A stretch of DNA of 64,000 nt from Aureobasidium sp. EXF-3400 (GCA_024195585.1 SWBL01000007.1:186001-250000), one strand, 5' to 3'. Numbered from the stretch's first letter, positions 10,920 through 23,200 are shown. Notes: generated by a model not told the origin, from the sequence alone. Program-made: numbers and translations.

Positions 10920-11365
10920 AGCTTTTAGTTTACTCCTCCTGATTCGACCAGTGACGTATTAGTATGTCATCGCCAATACCTTGTTGATCCTGAATTCTTG
11001 GCATCTCCTAAATATCAGCATCTATCACTTAGACACCAGGTTTAGAAACCGCAGAAGATGCTGACAATCGTAGTTTTTGGTCACGATAGTCATGAGCAAT
11101 CGATGCTAGATCTTCCTAGTATGGGAGAGCATAGCAACCGTGATGTCCGCAATCCCAGTTCCGGTCATCGCCTTCAATTTGGTCTTTCCAGAAATCCAGT
11201 AGCTTCACGGATTTGACTCCATGCACCTTGATGAACAGCATGTACCATAGCTGGTCAAGTTCCACTAACCAGTCTGCGCATTGTACTAAGTCGTTGTACA
11301 ACAAATGAATGACTTGTGGACTGTCCCTGGTCTGATTGAGGGTTCAAATTGCGTTAATCGGGCCT
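10920..11365. other. Gap with an orphan 62-codon frame on the minus strand
   Basis: Between the DUF3632-like gene and the Zn2Cys6 gene, a minus-strand frame at 11116-11304 encodes a Trp-rich peptide (CADWLVELDQLWYMLFIKVH near its start). It has an upstream CAG that could act as splice acceptor. I could not join it in frame to either neighbour. It may be a leftover 3' exon of the transcription factor or chance. Confidence 0.25.
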
Positions 11366-13029
11366 CTAGCTCCTCTCGGTGGACTGATTATGAGTAGTGT
11401 TCCAGCCAGTGCGAGTTTGAATATCACTCAGGATCAGTGTATATGCTTGTCGCTCAGCAGGCTCCACGAGCCATTTCCCAGCACTGGTAAGCAACTGCAC
11501 AGCAGTGACCCAGGCTACAGGAAAGCGATTAGAAATTGAATTTGACACAATCCTTTTGGCAAAGACCTCAATGTTGGTTTTGGAGCTGTTTCCAGAACGT
11601 CCTCTGTTAGGAGAGCAAAGCTCAAGTATCATATGTACTGTATGGAGCATTTGCCATGCAGCAGCGATAGAGCCATTGATGTAGTGTACAGACTCGAAGG
11701 GTTGATTGATTGAGTTTGGCTTTGCTGGAAGGACGCTAAGAGGTCTGCACACAAGAGGACGATCGATTCCAAGCTGCTTTATCTCGTTGTAGAGGTATAC
11801 CCATTGAGCCACGAACTGGTCGGACTCAGCGCTTCGAGGGTCGTGGTACATTGAACAACCAAGGTTGTGTGAACAGCCCAGCAAGTATACAATCTTGCTC
11901 GACCATGAGTCTAAATCCCACTGTGGTGGATCCAAAAATGTCGGTGTTGGAAGCCATCGCTCCGAATGAATTGGCGTGATTGTGAGTGAAGAGATCGAGG
12001 CCAAGATCATCATCCGACAGAATATCCAAAAACACTGTAGAAAGAATAACTGTCAGCAACGGGGTTCTTGATGCGATCAATACACATACAGCTTGAGCTA
12101 ATCCTCCACTAGCAGCATTCCAGCCTTGAGTTGTGACAAGCTGCCTTGTTCCTTGCAGATGAACATTCCAATCGCTTGCGTGACTCTCAATCATCTCGCA
12201 ATGCGCGATAAGAAGACAGCTCGCAAATGTCGCTGGCTCATGCCCTCGATCATTCAAGTGGTCGTGTAAAGTGCGAAGAGCGATGTTGTAGTAATCCAGA
12301 GCATCTTCACTACCAGCGTCATTGAGTAACGAGTACTGCCTTGCCGAAGCCGCAAGACATGAATATAGAAGCAACTGATTGGTTAGTGCGAGTTGAGGCA
12401 CAACAGTGGAAAAATGCTTGTCCGTGCTGTCAAACAGATCAAACCATGGTCCGATGTTCTCCACGTAGTTTGACATGTAGAGAGCATCTCTTTCGTTCGT
12501 GATGGGAGGGCCAGCAGATTGCAGACAGTTGATCTCGCTAGCTGTCGGGCTTCGTATTTGACTTTGCTGATGGGGAGAATCATCTTGCAAGCTACTATCA
12601 GTGATGACATGGTATCCTTGTGATACTGCTTCGGTCAGATCAACGAAGCCAACTATTGGAGCTGTCCAATGTGGATATGTCAGCTACCACGTTCTTGACC
12701 ATTGATTTTAGACGCTCTCTTACCAACAGGATCCATCGGACTGGTCTCAGACAAATGATACTGCTCATGGGCAACACCTTCATGAGCCTTCCACTCAACA
12801 GGTGTAAAAGTCTTTGGGCTGGACAAAGAACACTTAATGGTGCGGCGGTGGCAAGGGCGACATGGGACCTGATAATCGCATTTGAGATGCTTCTTTCGAC
12901 ATTCATCGCATGCTAACAAACCATTTAGAATCTTGCTTGTCGCTTCTCAAACAGTCTCATGTACCTACCTAGTTTGCTTCTCGAATCGGGTCCTCTGACC
13001 TGATTAAATTGACGTTGCGTGACGTTCAT
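11366..13029 (-). CDS. Zn2Cys6 fungal transcription factor
   Basis: Four minus-strand exons, 12969-13029, 12724-12912, 12090-12661 and 11366-12034, join in frame into 496 residues. The zinc cluster spans residues 22-48 (ACDECRKKHLKCD, then CRPC and IKC; Cys 22, 25, 32, 38, 41, 48) and is split from a 20-residue leader by intron 1. The third junction creates ACFWIFCRM, matching the A-C-F-W core of fungal regulatory domains, which supports the splicing. The C-terminus ends soon after a TRTGW motif, where relatives usually continue for a few dozen residues. A second frame immediately downstream (beginning EELEARLTQFEPS) could be that missing tail after a frameshift. It lies just downstream of the sugar-kinase gene on the same strand and may regulate it (inference). 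Confidence 0.85.
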
Positions 13030-13477
13030 GTTAGCAACGTGAGGCTATCATTCATGATCGACACCAGGGCTACAATAGATGTTGCTAGAGATGAATAACG
13101 ACGTAGGTTCTGGGGGGTAAGGTCGCATGCATGTGTTAGCCTCGGCTAAAAGTATAAATGGGTAATCACCAGCAAGCGAACTGCCGGGCCATCTGACCCT
13201 GTGGCAACAACATGAATTCCGGCGTTTCGTAGCAGTCACGGGCAAAGTGTGGTGTTGAATTCTTTAGACAAACCAAACACGACGCAGATGATGTTATTAC
13301 AAGCATGTCGAGGCTGCAAGTTCTGCGTCGTGATTCTTCTGATATCAACAATCTCCAGAGAAGACAGTACTTGTACAAAAGAATCTGTATTTCCTCAGAT
13401 CGATTAAGCTATTGAAAAATGAACGGCTTTCTAATTCAGTCTACATATATCCGTACTATGGAAAAAGCTTCACAACC
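13030..13477. other. Intergenic region (promoter of the Zn2Cys6 gene; 3' flank of the kinase gene)
   Basis: No supportable gene. The short frames on the minus strand have no coding character. Confidence 0.4.
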
Positions 13478-14892
13478 TCAGGTGCACAAGCTGGGAAGCA
13501 GGTTCATCTTTGTGGTACAACGAATCTCCTCTTCTGGGTAATCACCCCAGAACTGTCCAGCAATTAGTTATTGTTATTTATGCAAAAGAGTGAATGAGAC
13601 TTACCTGAGCAACATGCTGTCGGATACGATGCATGTTTCTACCTGGTTGGATCTGACCAACGAGTCCTGGCTTTGATGACTCTGTGTGCTGAGGTACAAT
13701 CATTGGCCTGCCGACGAAGCACTCGAGTCCCAACAGTGCGAATCCAAGAGCTTCTTTGGCTCCGATTGGGATTCCAATCTCGCTCATATAGGTGATTCTT
13801 GTGTTTGGCAGTTGTTCCTTGATGTAGTTGACAATGTTGGGATTGTAAGAACCGCCACCTCCCATGTAGATTTCATCGATACCTTCCTTGGGGCCCCACC
13901 TCTTGTAAGCTTCTGCGAGCGACTGTGCGGTGATGCGAGTAATGGTTGCAACACAATCTTCTGGCGTTGCACCAGCTATCGTAACAAGTCAGTATAGATA
14001 GTATGCCTAGGGTCGCTTGATACTTACCAGCCAACATCTTCTTGCTGATGTCTTCTGCCATTGTATCACCAAAGGTCTCTCTTCCAGTCGTCTTGGGGAT
14101 ATCGTGGACGAAATAGGGTCCAGCCAGAATCTCGTCGACAATACCTTGGTCAACGCGACCTTTGGCACCCATAGCTCCATCCTTGTCGTACTCCAACTCG
14201 CCATTGGTGAAGTACCTCACTGCAGCATCGATGAAGACATTTCCCGGACCAGTGTCAAAGTCGTAGCAACCTTCAACATCGCCTTTGGGGAGGACACTGA
14301 AGTTTGCAATGCCACCAATGTTTTGAACTGCGCGGTTCAAGGTAGGGTGATTCAGCAACAAAGAATCAAGCGCAGCGAAGAGAGGGCAGCCTTGACGACC
14401 AAGAGCCATATCCGAGACACGGAAATTACCAAGTGATGTCACTCCAGTCTCTGCTGCGATGATGGCAATCTCGGCCATGTCGAGATGTGCCCGTTGTTGG
14501 TCACCCTCGAAGAGTTCGGGCAATGGTAAATGCCAGATTGTTTGTCCTTGTCCCGCAATGAGATCAACATCTTTCTCAACATCAAAGCCTTGATCTCTGG
14601 CAAAGTTGTTGACCGCAGCAGCAACAACCTCGCCCAATTGAATGTTGACAATAGCCATTTCCTCTGGTGTTGTTTTGTTCTCCTTGATAAGCTTCATCAC
14701 TCTAGCCTTGACCTTTCTGGGCATTGGGTATTCGCCATAGTGGAGTAGTTGCATGTTCAAGGGTGCTGTGGGTGAGTCTTGGGTGAAATGCACATGGACA
14801 AGATCAACGCCGTCCATGGATGTTCCAGCATTGTGACCAATGACGCGGAGAGACCTTTTGTTGTTGTTGATCAGCAAAGCGACTCCTGACAT
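13478..14892 (-). CDS. 1,6-anhydro sugar kinase, AnmK/levoglucosan kinase family
   Basis: Three minus-strand exons, 14028-14892, 13605-13975 and 13478-13552, join in frame (two 52-nt introns) into 436 residues. Motifs in order: GTSMDGVD at 23-30 (phosphate 1), GQGQTIWH near 114-121, GRQGCPL near 165, NIGGIANF at 191-198, and DTGPGN at 213-218, whose Asp is the expected catalytic base of AnmK. MGGGGSYNPN follows in exon 2. AnmK cleaves and phosphorylates 1,6-anhydro-MurNAc. The fungal branch includes levoglucosan kinase (EC 2.7.1.232), which makes glucose-6-phosphate from levoglucosan. The length of about 436 and the segment NGELEYDKDGAMG through PKTTGRE look closest to that branch. ATG 14892 is chosen because nothing in frame lies upstream. 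Divergent from a sugar porter. Confidence 0.9.
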
Positions 14893-15741
14893 TGACGATT
14901 GAACTTACAATGGTCCGCCCCAAGAGGAGTTCTGCGCGGAAGGCATGGTCAGAACGATTGTTTGAATATGAAGAAAGTTTTGTGATGGCACAGGCAAAGA
15001 CAGGGAAGTCAATTCGACTTATATACTTGCAGAACTTATGTAAGCTGCTCAAAGCAGTCACATGCCGCGTGTATGATATTCGATACCCCGCGAGGCCGAC
15101 TCCACTCGGGGTGGACCTGGCCATACATGCAACCTGACAATGGTCTGCGAATCGTCGTGTTCGTGACTGGACTATAGCCAGATAGATGATTACCTAGAAA
15201 TCACCAAGGTGATCAGCAGGCTTGCCACGTTAAGTAAGACCCAGGAAGGAAGTCGCCCCCGGGGTTGCATAAACTCAATCCTCCACTACCAGGGAGAGTG
15301 TGGGGTTCGCCTCAGCTCCTGGACCCTTTTACTCCGGGCTTGGCTACCTTCCGCAGACGACGAGTCTGGTGGCGCACAATCGATATCCTGCACTTCCGCT
15401 CAATATCACTGTATACACGGCAAGGGAACGAGAACATGTCGCTCGCGTTTCCCAGGTGTGGGTGGGGCTTGCCTTCCGTGGACTATAGCCCCCCGCACCA
15501 CCCCCGAGAGTCATCCCCAGCTTGTGGAGTCAGGTTTGTGGAGGCAGTTGAACCTGCCGATTGTTCGAATCCATAACAGTGACAGATTCCAACCCGAGGT
15601 TTGGGTCTGACTTCGAAGTCACTGTCTTGTATAAAGACTCTGTGACCCACGCTCTCTTTCTACGTCTCATGCTTGTCAGCCTTTGGCAGTCTTCTCTCGT
15701 TTCTTCTTTCTTCTATCAAAACTCCTCCATCACTAGTCACC
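14893..15741. promoter_or_regulatory. Divergent promoter region between the sugar kinase and sugar porter genes
   Basis: About 850 bp without a gene. Four hexamers matching the CreA consensus SYGGRG lie within 220 bp: GTGGGG at 15300-15305 and 15462-15467, and reverse-strand matches at 15491-15496 (ccccgc) and 15515-15520 (ccccag). CreA mediates glucose repression of sugar-use genes in filamentous fungi. Such hexamers are common by chance, so this is suggestive only. Confidence 0.35.
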
Positions 15742-17461
15742 ATGTTCAAATTCACCCCTTATACCACGACCTTGGGTCTTAGTGGTCTCAGCCTCAACTT
15801 CGCCGTCGCTTTCATCGCAACATGTGCATTCTGGCTCTTCGGTTACGACATGTCTGTTATGGGTGGCATCATCACTGAGCCCGCCTTCACCAGTGTCTTC
15901 CCATCCATGAACGACGCGACTATTCAGGGCATTGTCATCGCCTCTTTCGAGCTGGGTGCTCTTGTAGGCGCTTTGTCATGTCTTGATCTTGGAGATAGAC
16001 TGGGTCGAAGATCAACGGTTTGGGTCGGTATGACTTTCATGCTTGTCGGTGGTGCGTTGCAGTGCAGTGCATGGCACGTCTCTCAGTTGACTCTTGGACG
16101 TGTTATCAGCGGTATCGGTCTTGGACTTCAGGTGAGTCAGGCAAAGACGTTGATACGTTTAACATCTCTGAAACGCGAAAACAGGTTGCCACCGTCCCAT
16201 CATGGCAGTCGGAATGTGCAAAGCCTCATAGTAGAGGACGCTGGGGTAAGTTATAACTTTAATTCAGCGCAAGGATTGCACTGACCTTTGTCAGTAATGA
16301 TTGAAGGTGGTCTTCAAACATTCGGTGTCGCTTGTGGCCAGCTCGTCGGATACGGATTCTACTTCGTCAAGGGTCAGGCCCAATGGAGAGTACCGGTCGG
16401 CATCCAACTGATTCCGGCACTCATCGTCTTCCTATGCATCAACTTCCTTCCCGAATCGCCTCGATGGCTCATCAAGCATGGTCTAATCTCCGACGCAACC
16501 CACAATCTAGCCAAGCTCCGTGGCCTCGAACTTGACGACCCAGTGCTACTGGAAGAACGGGACAGCATCATTGCTTCATTTGAATCACAGGCAGAACTGG
16601 AACCCTTCTCATACCGCGAACTATTCCAAAACGGCAAGACAAAGACATTCTACCGCGTCGCCATCGGCCTCTTCATACAATCTGCGCAGCAGCTGTCCGG
16701 TATCAACATGGTCTCGACATACGCAAACAAGATCTTGCAAGAATCTTTCGATCTCTCCCCAAGTCTGTCGCACTTTGTCGCAGCAATGGGTGGTCTTGAG
16801 TATGCCCTCTGCTCTCTGGTCTCTGTGTTCCTCATTGAGGGTCTTGGTCGACGCAAGTCTTTCTTCTGGACCGCCTTTGGAATGGGTTGCTGCTTCTGCA
16901 TCATTGGAGGTCTTACGAGCACTACCGACAGAACTTGCCAACTTGTTGGCGCTGGCTTCCTGTTCCTTTTCAACACGCTCTTTGGACTGGCTTGGGTTGG
17001 AGGCCCATTCTTGTACAGTGCAGAAATCGCTCCCTTGCGTTGCCGCTCCCAGGCAAATGCTATTGCGTCAGGTGGCAACTGGCTCTTCTGCTTTGTTGTT
17101 GTCATGATCATTCCTCCAGCGTTCGCCACCATTGGTTGGAAGACTGTGGGTATCCAGACATTCCCATCATTCCACGAACAGCTTGCTAATCATCAGAAAC
17201 ATACAGTACATCATTTTTGCAATCTTCAACTTCTGCTTCTGCCCTATCATCTATTTCTTCCTTGTCGAGACGAAGAAGCGATCTCTGGAAGAACTGGACG
17301 TCATCTTTGCAGCAGGAGGCAATCCAGTCAAGCAAGAGCAAAGAATGGGACACAACATCTCGATCGCAGAGGCCAGACAGGTCCTTGGTCTGGATGTCGA
17401 TCCATCCTATCTTTCCCCTAAGGAGATGGAGACTTTAGAGATTGGAGAGACGAAAGTATGA
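15742..17461 (+). CDS. MFS sugar porter (hexose-transporter family)
   Basis: Four exons, 15742-16131, 16185-16245, 16295-17145 and 17207-17461, join in frame into 518 residues with about 12 hydrophobic segments. Sugar-porter signatures: FGYDMSVMGG in helix 1, DRLGRRS after helix 2, SECAKPHSRG (P-x-x-x-S-E-x-A-x-x-x-x-R-G) formed across two junctions, PESPRW, QQLSGIN in helix 7, GLGRRKS, and V-E-T-K-x-R-S-L-E-E after helix 12. It is a plasma-membrane proton symporter or facilitator; the substrate is not readable from motifs. Exon 2 is only 61 nt but encodes the conserved signature, confirming the model. Divergence from the LGK-like kinase suggests it imports that enzyme's substrate. Confidence 0.92.
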
Positions 17462-18400
17462 TCATCTCTCGGTATGAACCTGTTGGATATCTTGCTCTTT
17501 GGGAATATCCGCCATTCGACATCGCATCCAGATATGAAGACTTTTGGAGTATGAGTATCTCGAGGATTGGTATCTATATGTATACAAAGAAATCATAGTT
17601 TGTTTGAGCTTGATGAGCACTTTCATGTCAGCCTTAAGCATACAGTAATCGACTATCTCATGAGGCTACTGCAGGCTATCATGCCTAACATTCTTGTGTC
17701 AGATAAAGTTATTGTTCTCGATGGCGGCTCTTCCTTTCGCTCTTCGACCTCAGACGGTGCTCAGTGTCGTGCTCTCCCCTCTTTCCGGCTCACACAGGAC
17801 CAGCCGTCCAAGGACGGCAGTTTGTTAATACCGCCAGAGACCACAAGAGTGTTGTTACTCATCGATGTCTGGTTTGTTGACTACGTCGTTGTGTTCATGG
17901 TTTCTGTTGACGCTTGTCCACTTATGTACAGCACGAGTACCATCAACGAGGAGGAGATTCGCGAGCTTCCTTACGACGTTTGAACAGACCTTGAAAACTT
18001 GTATCGAGGAGACTTTGGAAATTCGCACTAGTCACGTCGCTGCTGCTGAGGTCAAGTAACCGAGACAGGTTGAGGTTATCACCTAGGAAGGCGAAGAAGA
18101 ATTGAGCGAGTGAGACACTTCATCCAACTGCCAACTCTCGTCTGTCGAGTGACCTTGATCACTGCTTTGTGCTGTCTGAGTGATCGAAGATACCTCTATG
18201 CATGCTCGACTTTGACTGCCATCATTGGTGATCGGAACTTTGGGTCTTGGAAGCTGTCGTTCGTGCGGCTGGCGCCCTCTTATTTTTGACACACAAGGCA
18301 TTTCACCTTCTGACGTGTCAAATTCTTCCAATCAACAACAACGACTACCTGTCTATTAGACTCATCACCCGCAACACAGCATCACTGTGTTGTCTCACTC
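17462..18400. other. Intergenic region, nothing recognised
   Basis: About 940 bp. It contains a 138-codon frame (17567-17983) with no domain and poor codon character. Presumably the 3' UTR of the porter and the promoter of the F-box-like gene. Confidence 0.4.
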
Positions 18401-19715
18401 ATGCCTCCTACGATCTTCCCTTCACGTCGTGATGATGGCCAGCGTAAGTCTGTTCCACACAACACCTCGTTACGATGACTGACAGAAAGTGACAACAGGA
18501 GGCCGCATCTTCGCCTATCTTGACGACTATCTTGACGCCTATCTTGACTCTCATAGTCTCGTCACGTCGCCTCAGATCAAGCCAGAGCCAGTGCACCGCC
18601 GCTCAGATCTGCTGTCTCTGCCGTTGGAAGTGGTCCAGATGATCGTCAATAACACATTCGATGACACCAAAACCCCTCAAAGTGTGAGAGCGAGCTGCAA
18701 GGTGTTGAAACAACTTAGCGAAAAGCACTTCCGCCAGTCCCATCTCACCCACCTTCACGTCTCATCAACCCGCGAGGCATTCACTAGACTCTTGTGGACG
18801 GCCAAGAAGTTTGATCTTGCGCGCCAAATGCAGTCGATCACCATTCTCTTCGACAATGAGGACCCCACACTGTCTGGTACTTTGTGTAGCGTCATTCATG
18901 AGTTTGAATTCGATCCGCTGCTCAGGACTTTCCATCATCTCCACTACGCTGGCAAACAAATCGATCTGATCGTCACAGTTGCTAGAGCTCCTCTGGACAA
19001 CACATCCTCGGTCATCAGCATCATGCACCGAGTTCTGGATACTCCACTCTTCCGTTCCAGCGGCCTCCGTGTGTGGAAGCTCTTTTTGGATATTGACGAC
19101 ACCGCCTCACCCGTCTATCCAGACTTGGAAACTGAAGAAGAAGATCGTGAGCATACCGAGGACTTTGGACCTAGGTTCCAGCACATCTGGACTCGCATGA
19201 TGGATACCAGAACCTTGAACGAGATTCGCATCAGGTTCAGCAAGGAAGGCGAAAGCTCAGACTCTTCAAAGCGCTACCTGCGCATCACTCGCAGCCACAG
19301 AGGCATACATGTTTCCATGAGATACCTCACTACCTGGCACTTCGATATCATGGGTCGCATGAATATCTTCTCCGACATCTTCTCCCTCAACATTAAAAAT
19401 TGCATCCTCAACAGTCGCCATCCGGACTACTTGTTCAAGAATCCCAAACTCCAATTCCTTGGTCTTTGGAACGTGGGTTTGTGCAATGTACACCGAGCCT
19501 TCGATCCCCCAGCCATCATCCAAGACACTGAGAGCTGGGATGACACGATGGCATATATTGCTGCCAACACAACTTTGCAGTCTTTTCGGGCCGGTCGCCT
19601 TCTGGAAGACGTTGACGACGACGAATGTGAGATTCTCTACACTCAGCCCTGGATCCTCAAAGCAACTCCGGAGCGTTCGGTCAGTCAGGCTATCTCCATC
19701 AACCATCGTTCTTGA
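18401..19715 (+). CDS. F-box-like hypothetical protein
   Basis: Exon 1 at 18401-18443 (MPPTIFPSRRDDGQ) joins exon 2 at 18499-19715 across a GTAAGT...ACAACAG intron, giving 419 residues. Residues about 35-80 (DLLSLPLEVVQMIVNNT, then VRASCKVLKQLSEKHF) match an N-terminal F-box: L-x-LP-x-E-[IV]-x-x-x-I, then S-C-[KR]-x-L. The remainder lacks clear repeats, as in many rapidly evolving fungal F-box proteins that recruit substrates to SCF ubiquitin ligases. Downstream, frame +2 stays open (19631-19808) and splices in phase to 19867-20066, so this stop may reflect a frameshift or an alternative 3' structure. Confidence 0.65.
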
Positions 19716-20066
19716 GTACTACGGGCTCCCCTACGGCCTGTTACCTAAGATATGGACCCTCTACATTCAACGTAGATTCAGCTCCGGCAATGGCAGGTGT
19801 CATTCAAGGTATGCAGACATGATCCCTCCTCGCTTTCTTAACGGGATTCTAACACATTTGCCATAGGAAAACTGGTCTTTCCATTGACAGCACTGCTCGA
19901 AACTTTTGACCGTACTCTTAAAATAGACTGCGAACTTTCTCTTGTCGGGGATTCGAGGAAGTTGTCGTTGGTATACCGGACCAGCAAGAGTTCTTTCAAC
20001 AGTAGAAAGCATGATATTGTTGTGCGTGGTGGGTCTGGGATAGTGGAACGAAAGCTCAAATGGTAG
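19631..20066 (+). pseudogene. Possible out-of-frame 3' continuation of the F-box-like gene
   Basis: A frame shifted relative to the F-box-like ORF is open at 19631-19808. It ends at a GTATGC donor and continues in phase after a CCATAG acceptor at 19867-20066 (TAG stop). The combined tail of about 125 residues has coding-like character (YLRYGPSTFN, then GKLVFPLTALLETFD). Either a one-base frameshift separates it from the upstream gene, or I missed an intron. Chance cannot be excluded. Confidence 0.3.
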
Positions 20067-20264
20067 TCATGCACGCCATCGACTCGATCCTCACCTTTGA
20101 TAGTTGAGAAATACAATGCGATCAAGTGACTCACGTTCGTCAAGTTCTTGTTTTGTTCATCGTACAGGTGTCACTGAGAAGAAGGTTGACACATATCGCA
20201 TCCTCGAAAGTGCAAACTGTATAAGATAAGATTCAAGCTTTAGCCTTGAGCCCTCCAGACTGCC

Positions 20265-23200
20265 TCAAAATATCGTCTGAAGTATGTCTTCGCCAACCTT
20301 GGCCCCAAGTATCTCTGCATACAGATCTATGCGTCCCATCTCATCGTCATTTGAGGTCCAGTCATCGATCGTATCTAGAACAGAAGTCAAGACCACAGCA
20401 CCGGTGACAGAAATCCAGCCGACATGCCAATTGACCAAACCATCGACAACACCGCCTTGAGCGAGCTTCTCGATACGTAAAGGCCACATGGCGGCTACAT
20501 CTGGCATGACACATCCCTCCGCCACGAGGACTGTGTTGTCGTCTTCCATTGACATGACAAGCTTGTAATGCTGCGACCAGGGCAACTTGGACTCCTCTGA
20601 TTCGGTAAAGTGACAGCTTTGAACAGAGTGGACGCGATGCAGATGTGAGCCCACACTTCTGCAGGCTACTTGCGACGAAGCTGGCTCGAGGCGTTGTCCT
20701 GACCCGACAAGACTGAAAGATGCTTGCACATTCGTGGTTTTGAGAAGCTTTTGACTAAGGCTGCGAATATTTTCGGTAGCGCTTTGCTTGAGGCTTGTCG
20801 GTAAGCTCAATAATGAGGCTTGTGCAAGTGTAATGGTGTGAGTGGATAGCACGAAGCTGTTTGGTTGTGTTGCGTCAGAGACTAGGGATGAGAACTGCCA
20901 TCCGTTATCAAGATGACATTGCAAACCCAAACCGAGTGATCCAACTACCGCTTCTGAAGCATCCATAACAGCTTGGGCGTCGTTCATGGATCCTCCGATG
21001 ACAGATAGTGCAGCGTCGAGATTAATATCTCTACCAAACTGGCTGGATTGATGTGAGATGTCGGAAGCAGCTGCATTGCGATACTTCTGGATTCGTTCCA
21101 AGTAGTCCAAGTTTCCACATCTTAGTCCATCAGCAAACACTCGAGCAGTGTCAGGGCGAGATCCGATGGTTTGGAGCAAAGCCAATACAAATCGAGTCAT
21201 GGCTGGTAGTGCAGTCAGATCGGGAGCCTCACTACAGACGACAAGTCTTTTGTCTGATCCAGCCTGTGATGCGACAAATGTTGCTACGTTACTGGTATTG
21301 TTGCGTGAAGCGGTTACTTCAAGCACCAGATCGTAGAGTAGCTCGTCTTGACCAGTGGTGCCACCGGAAGGGGAAGAGCCGACATCTTGTAGCAATAGAG
21401 TCGCAGGAATTGTCTCCAGATTGAACGCCGCCCACAAAGGGTTGACACTCAAAGCCTCTGCGACATTCACAAAACCTAACACAGGCAACCCGTTCTGTTC
21501 ATCATACCTTAGGAAAATGGGATGTGTTGCAGTAAACTTCACATCTTGACAGCCATCGAGAAATGAGTACAACGCTCGATCATCTCTTCTAGGCTTTGAA
21601 AGAGCTTTCACGGTCGCAACCGCTAGAGGATCGTCTCGCGTGGAACTCAGAACTTTGGTACCAGGGACAATCGTGCTGATGGCTGTACTTGTTTTTTCAT
21701 CCGCGAGAACGATTTGGGTGTCCGCTGGGAAGCAACATCCACTTGGTGGAGATTGCCAGTAGCCTGTTTGTTGGAGAAATGACGTATCTGCATGCATCGT
21801 TATGTATGTTGCATCTCCGTTGTCAACACCGGGCATGGTACAAGTGCCGGTCCTGTTCAGATTCTGAATGCCAAGCTGAGAGTAGGATATCGGACCTGAA
21901 AGAATGTATCCAGTATACTTTGTCCACGTAGAAGGGGTGATATCGCTGAATCCACCAGCGAGAAGGCAATTTGGGCCTGTGATGTTGTTGTATATCTCGG
22001 TGATTTGGTCCTGCGTTGCGCCCAAACAGTAGAGTTTGAGAAAGTGGAAGTACATCTCGAAGCTTTGGTTCGGCCAGCCTCCGGTAGCTTGTGTGGCTTT
22101 TTTGTATGCCATCCAGTTCTTGTTCTCAATGAGCTGTTGGTAGTCTTGCAGCGAGCATTTGTTCTGCGTGAAGCTGGGTGACAAGAGCCAATCTTTGTAC
22201 CTCTCAGTATTCGTGTCCCATAGTGCTTGATTGAATGTGCTGATCGTGTTGTAAGTGTTGTTCAAATTACAATATTGCTAGTTTCAACTTTAGTCAGCTT
22301 ATGTGCATCTACGCGTGAGAATACGCCGTGGTTCTTATCACATTCGATAGACTGTCACCATAGATCTTCAATACTGGACGTACCTGAGCATAGCTATCTC
22401 CGTTGTATATGCACTGTGTAACGAAAGCTTTTGCAGCTCCAGCATAGTCCAAGGAATCATTTGGTCCGAGAGGGGGAACAGCGGGTCGATTGGGTAGATA
22501 GAGATCTTCAAAACTCTGTGTCCGGGCAGAAAATATGCTTCGCGCTGTATCCCAACTTCCGTCTATCGAATTTTGCATCCTGGAAATTGCCATTGTAGCA
22601 GTGTAGTGCTGATTGAGTGCGATTGCGGAATCTTGTTGCCAGAAGAAAAACGGAGGAGCCGTCATCTTGAAGGCATCGAATTCCGCTTGCAGAGTATCAA
22701 GATCTGGAGCAGGGTCTAGTTCTGCCATCGATCTGCCGAGTGCAGCTGATTTGGATGTTTCTGATTGTGCTTGTAGACCCGAAGTCGACTTGGTAGCAAC
22801 CGCGGAACCCGGTTTTGGAATTGCCTCGTGGAGCTGAGTGACACTGCAAGCAGGATCGGTTTTCTCAATAACCGATGTAAGGTGTGTCGCAGGCTCAGTA
22901 CTATTGGGGGTCTTAGTCACGGAGATTGTGACATTACCCTTCGTGGTGAAGACCTTTGTTAGGATCGTAATACTTGCGGTCACATCATAAATGACAGCAT
23001 CCGTGACTAGAGGAGCTACACCGGCGGTTTGTTTAATAGTCCCGTCATCAGGAGACAAAGTCAAAAAGCTGGGCAGAGCGGGAGATATCGCCCAAGATAG
23101 AGGAGATGATGTCGTGCCAGCGAATATAACAGCATTTTGTTCGTCTCTCTGCGCCGTGTTGAGCTGCCATATAGGGTGCACGTAGCTGAAATTCGAGGGA

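Noticed and set aside
16650..17132. 160-codon minus-strand frame
   Set aside because: Antisense to the sugar porter helices; no domain.
17567..17983. 138-codon plus-strand frame
   Set aside because: No domain, poor codon character, and lies in the 3' flank of the porter.
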